A stretch of 64,000 bases of DNA. Origin: Meloidogyne chitwoodi (Eukaryota > Nematoda > Chromadorea > Rhabditida > Meloidogynidae). The first letter of the stretch is position 1, and each line of letters opens with the position of its first letter. Of the stretch, positions 62,694-64,000 are shown one piece after another. The notes beneath the pieces were generated by a model that had not been told where the DNA came from, ran no database searches, and saw only the letters and a program-made list of their open reading frames with translations. The translations under genes and the position numbers were made by a program. Location: NCBI GenBank assembly GCA_015183035.1, contig JACZZP010000003.1:558001-622000 (forward strand), given 5' to 3'.

Positions 62694-63600
62694 TCTATAA
62701 AATATTACAACAACGAATTAACCCAAAAGAAGAAGAATTTGAATTATTATTATTTTGTTCTTCTTTTTTTCGTATTTTTTTTGAATTATTATTTTGTTCA
62801 TTTAAAGAATTTTTACTATTAAATTTATTTTCTTCTTCTAAATTAAATGAAGAACCACCAAAATGACTACAAGACGAATTATTTTGTTCTGACTTTAAAA
62901 AAAAAATAAATAAATTATTTAAAAAATATATATAAATTTTTATTCTCATAGAGAGGTTTAGAGTTACCTTTAAAAAAGCTTAATAATTTTTTATTTAATT
63001 TTCTTCAAAAAATAATAATTAAATCTCAAGATTTAGAAACAATCAAAAAATATTTTTTAAAAAGTTAAAAATATCTTCTGATTTATAATACAAAAATTCA
63101 CTGAAAAATCTTGCAAAAAAGACAGGATATGTTTTACTTGAATATTCAAAAAATGTGTAAAAAAAAATTTTTTCTAATTCGAAACTCCCGACTCATACAA
63201 TCATTTTTTTTTAAAAAAGGTTTAAATCTTTACTTTTTGGAAAAGAAATTTTCTTTAAGAAGAAATGTGAAGGAAAGTTCTTAATTTAATTTATGAGGGA
63301 ATAAATTTATTTAAAAAAATTAAAACAAAAGAAAACCTCAAGTAAAATACTCTCAGCAATTGCCTGCATTGCTGTTTCTATTCCACGACCATTTAAAGCT
63401 TTTTTTTAATTAAATATTTAATTTTTAAAATTTAAATTAAAAAAAAACCTGAAGTCTCAAAATATTTAGCATTATTTTGTTGTTCAACAAATTGAATAGC
63501 TTCTTGTTCACTAACTTTTCTTTCTCCAGACAAATCACTTTTATTTCCAATTATAAATAATAAAATATTATTATATTCAGAATTATGTTCTAATACTTTA
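62694..63600 (-). CDS. Rab-like small GTPase, 3' part (5' end outside window)
   Basis: Seen exons give LLFIIGNKSDLSGERKVSEQ (G4 motif NKSD, about 63560), FVEQQNNAKYFETSG (G5-like ETS, about 63480), a helix LNGRGIETAMQAIAESILLE (about 63400-63325) and, after a long intron, a Ser/Asn-rich variable tail ending GLIRCCNIL at 62694. The last residues carry tandem cysteines and a CaaX-like end, consistent with geranylgeranylation and membrane attachment. P-loop and switch exons are not in the visible DNA; the sequence from 63601 to 64000 is intron or upstream and contains a MITE, so the gene continues past the right edge. The Rab subfamily cannot be assigned. Confidence 0.75.
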
Positions 63601-63734
63601 AAAATAAAATTATTAATTAAATTTTAAAGCAAAAGTTTTTTTTTTCAATTTTAAACCACAAAAAAAGGTTTTATATAAATATGGATTTTTTTAGAAAATA
63701 ATATAAATGTATATTTTAATTTAATAATTATTTA

Positions 63735-63900
63735 AAACCATAGACTGACGTTTCCAGACATTTCGTCAAACAAAATTGCACGACATTTCGTCCCAACGGC
63801 AAAAATCGTGGGCTAGGGTAAACTAAATGTAGTTTTTTTGCCTTAGTGGCGAAATGTCGTGCATTTTTGTTCGACGAAATGTACAGTCCTAGACCGACGT
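63735..63900. mobile_element. Foldback MITE with ATTTCGTC arms
   Basis: GACATTTCGTCAAACAAAATT then GCACGACATTTCG (about 63757-63790) is mirrored by CGAAATGTCGTGCATTTTTG then TTCGACGAAATGT (about 63850-63883): ~34-bp arms with few mismatches around a ~60-bp centre. It lies upstream of the visible Rab-like exons, probably in an intron. Confidence 0.7.
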
Positions 63901-64000
63901 GGAAGATTTTGGGTCAGAATTCTAGAAATCCCTCTCCCTAAATTCTTTTTTTATTTTCGGGATTTGTTCCGTGAAATCCTGCCCCGTTATTTGCCTTTTT

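Overview
This is about 64 kb of very AT-rich nuclear DNA from a nematode, most likely a plant-parasitic tylenchid such as a root-knot nematode (Meloidogyne-like). The organism call rests on a nematode-type 5S rRNA gene, many very short GT..AG introns (about 40-120 bp, 3' ends like TTTTTAG or TTTTCAG), and single-copy genes matching nematode or animal orthologues: CED-12/ELMO, a ZHP-3/RNF212-type meiotic RING protein, a POU homeodomain factor and others. Genes are interrupted, so CDS coordinates give the span from start codon to stop codon, introns included.

Layout: 5S rRNA (-) at 51-169; PIG-O GPI-ethanolamine-phosphate transferase (-) 391-5738; mitochondrial ribosomal protein L52 (+) 5988-6449; a head-to-tail array of five small paralogous genes (+) 6613-11100; splicing factor CDC5L (+) 11431-18115, whose introns are full of repeats; a POU-homeodomain factor (-) 19203-22674; a 3-kb AT-rich upstream region; ced-12/ELMO (-) 25745-29853; a two-domain gene (-) 30256-39648 split by an intron of about 8 kb; a WDR34-like WD-repeat gene (+) 40500-42563; a nematode-type single-pass membrane protein (-) 42841-44530; a divergent PP1-like phosphatase (+) 44822-46542; a zhp-3-like RING gene (+) 46785-48280; a second two-domain gene (+) 48914-50387; a short alanyl-tRNA synthetase (+) 51237-53596; 6-phosphogluconate dehydrogenase (-) 53907-56441; HBS1-like ribosome-rescue GTPase (+) 56856-60064, with tRNA-Val antisense in an intron; a secreted class-3 lipase (+) 60612-62359; and the 3' end of a Rab-like GTPase (-) 62694-63600.

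The main discovery is a local gene family built on an ~80-residue domain that I recognise as resembling the N-terminal oligomerisation domain of TDP-43 (pattern: DGT.P...L...FPGA..L.Y.....F......L.P..GWG...F.V.Y). Five copies stand alone in tandem. Two further copies, at separate loci and in opposite orientation, are fused to a C-terminal trypsin-like (PA-clan) serine protease domain with a visible His/Asp/Ser triad. None has an RRM in this window. The two regions are related by segmental duplication: a broken CDC5L exon follows the 48.9-kb copy just as intact CDC5L follows the array.

The large intron of the first protease fusion holds a nested transposon. A hAT relic (8-bp target duplication ATAATGAC, remnant of the hAT dimerisation domain) was itself invaded by a 6.65-kb Maverick/Polinton (6-bp duplication TACTAC, ~0.8-kb terminal inverted repeats). 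That element is internally deleted and retains the polymerase N-terminal part, a truncated major-capsid-like protein, a minor capsid/core-like protein and a chromodomain protein. Despite this, the host gene keeps its splice phases. GC-rich hAT-type MITEs, foldback MITEs, minisatellites and degenerate tRNA-like sequences occur throughout introns and intergenic DNA.
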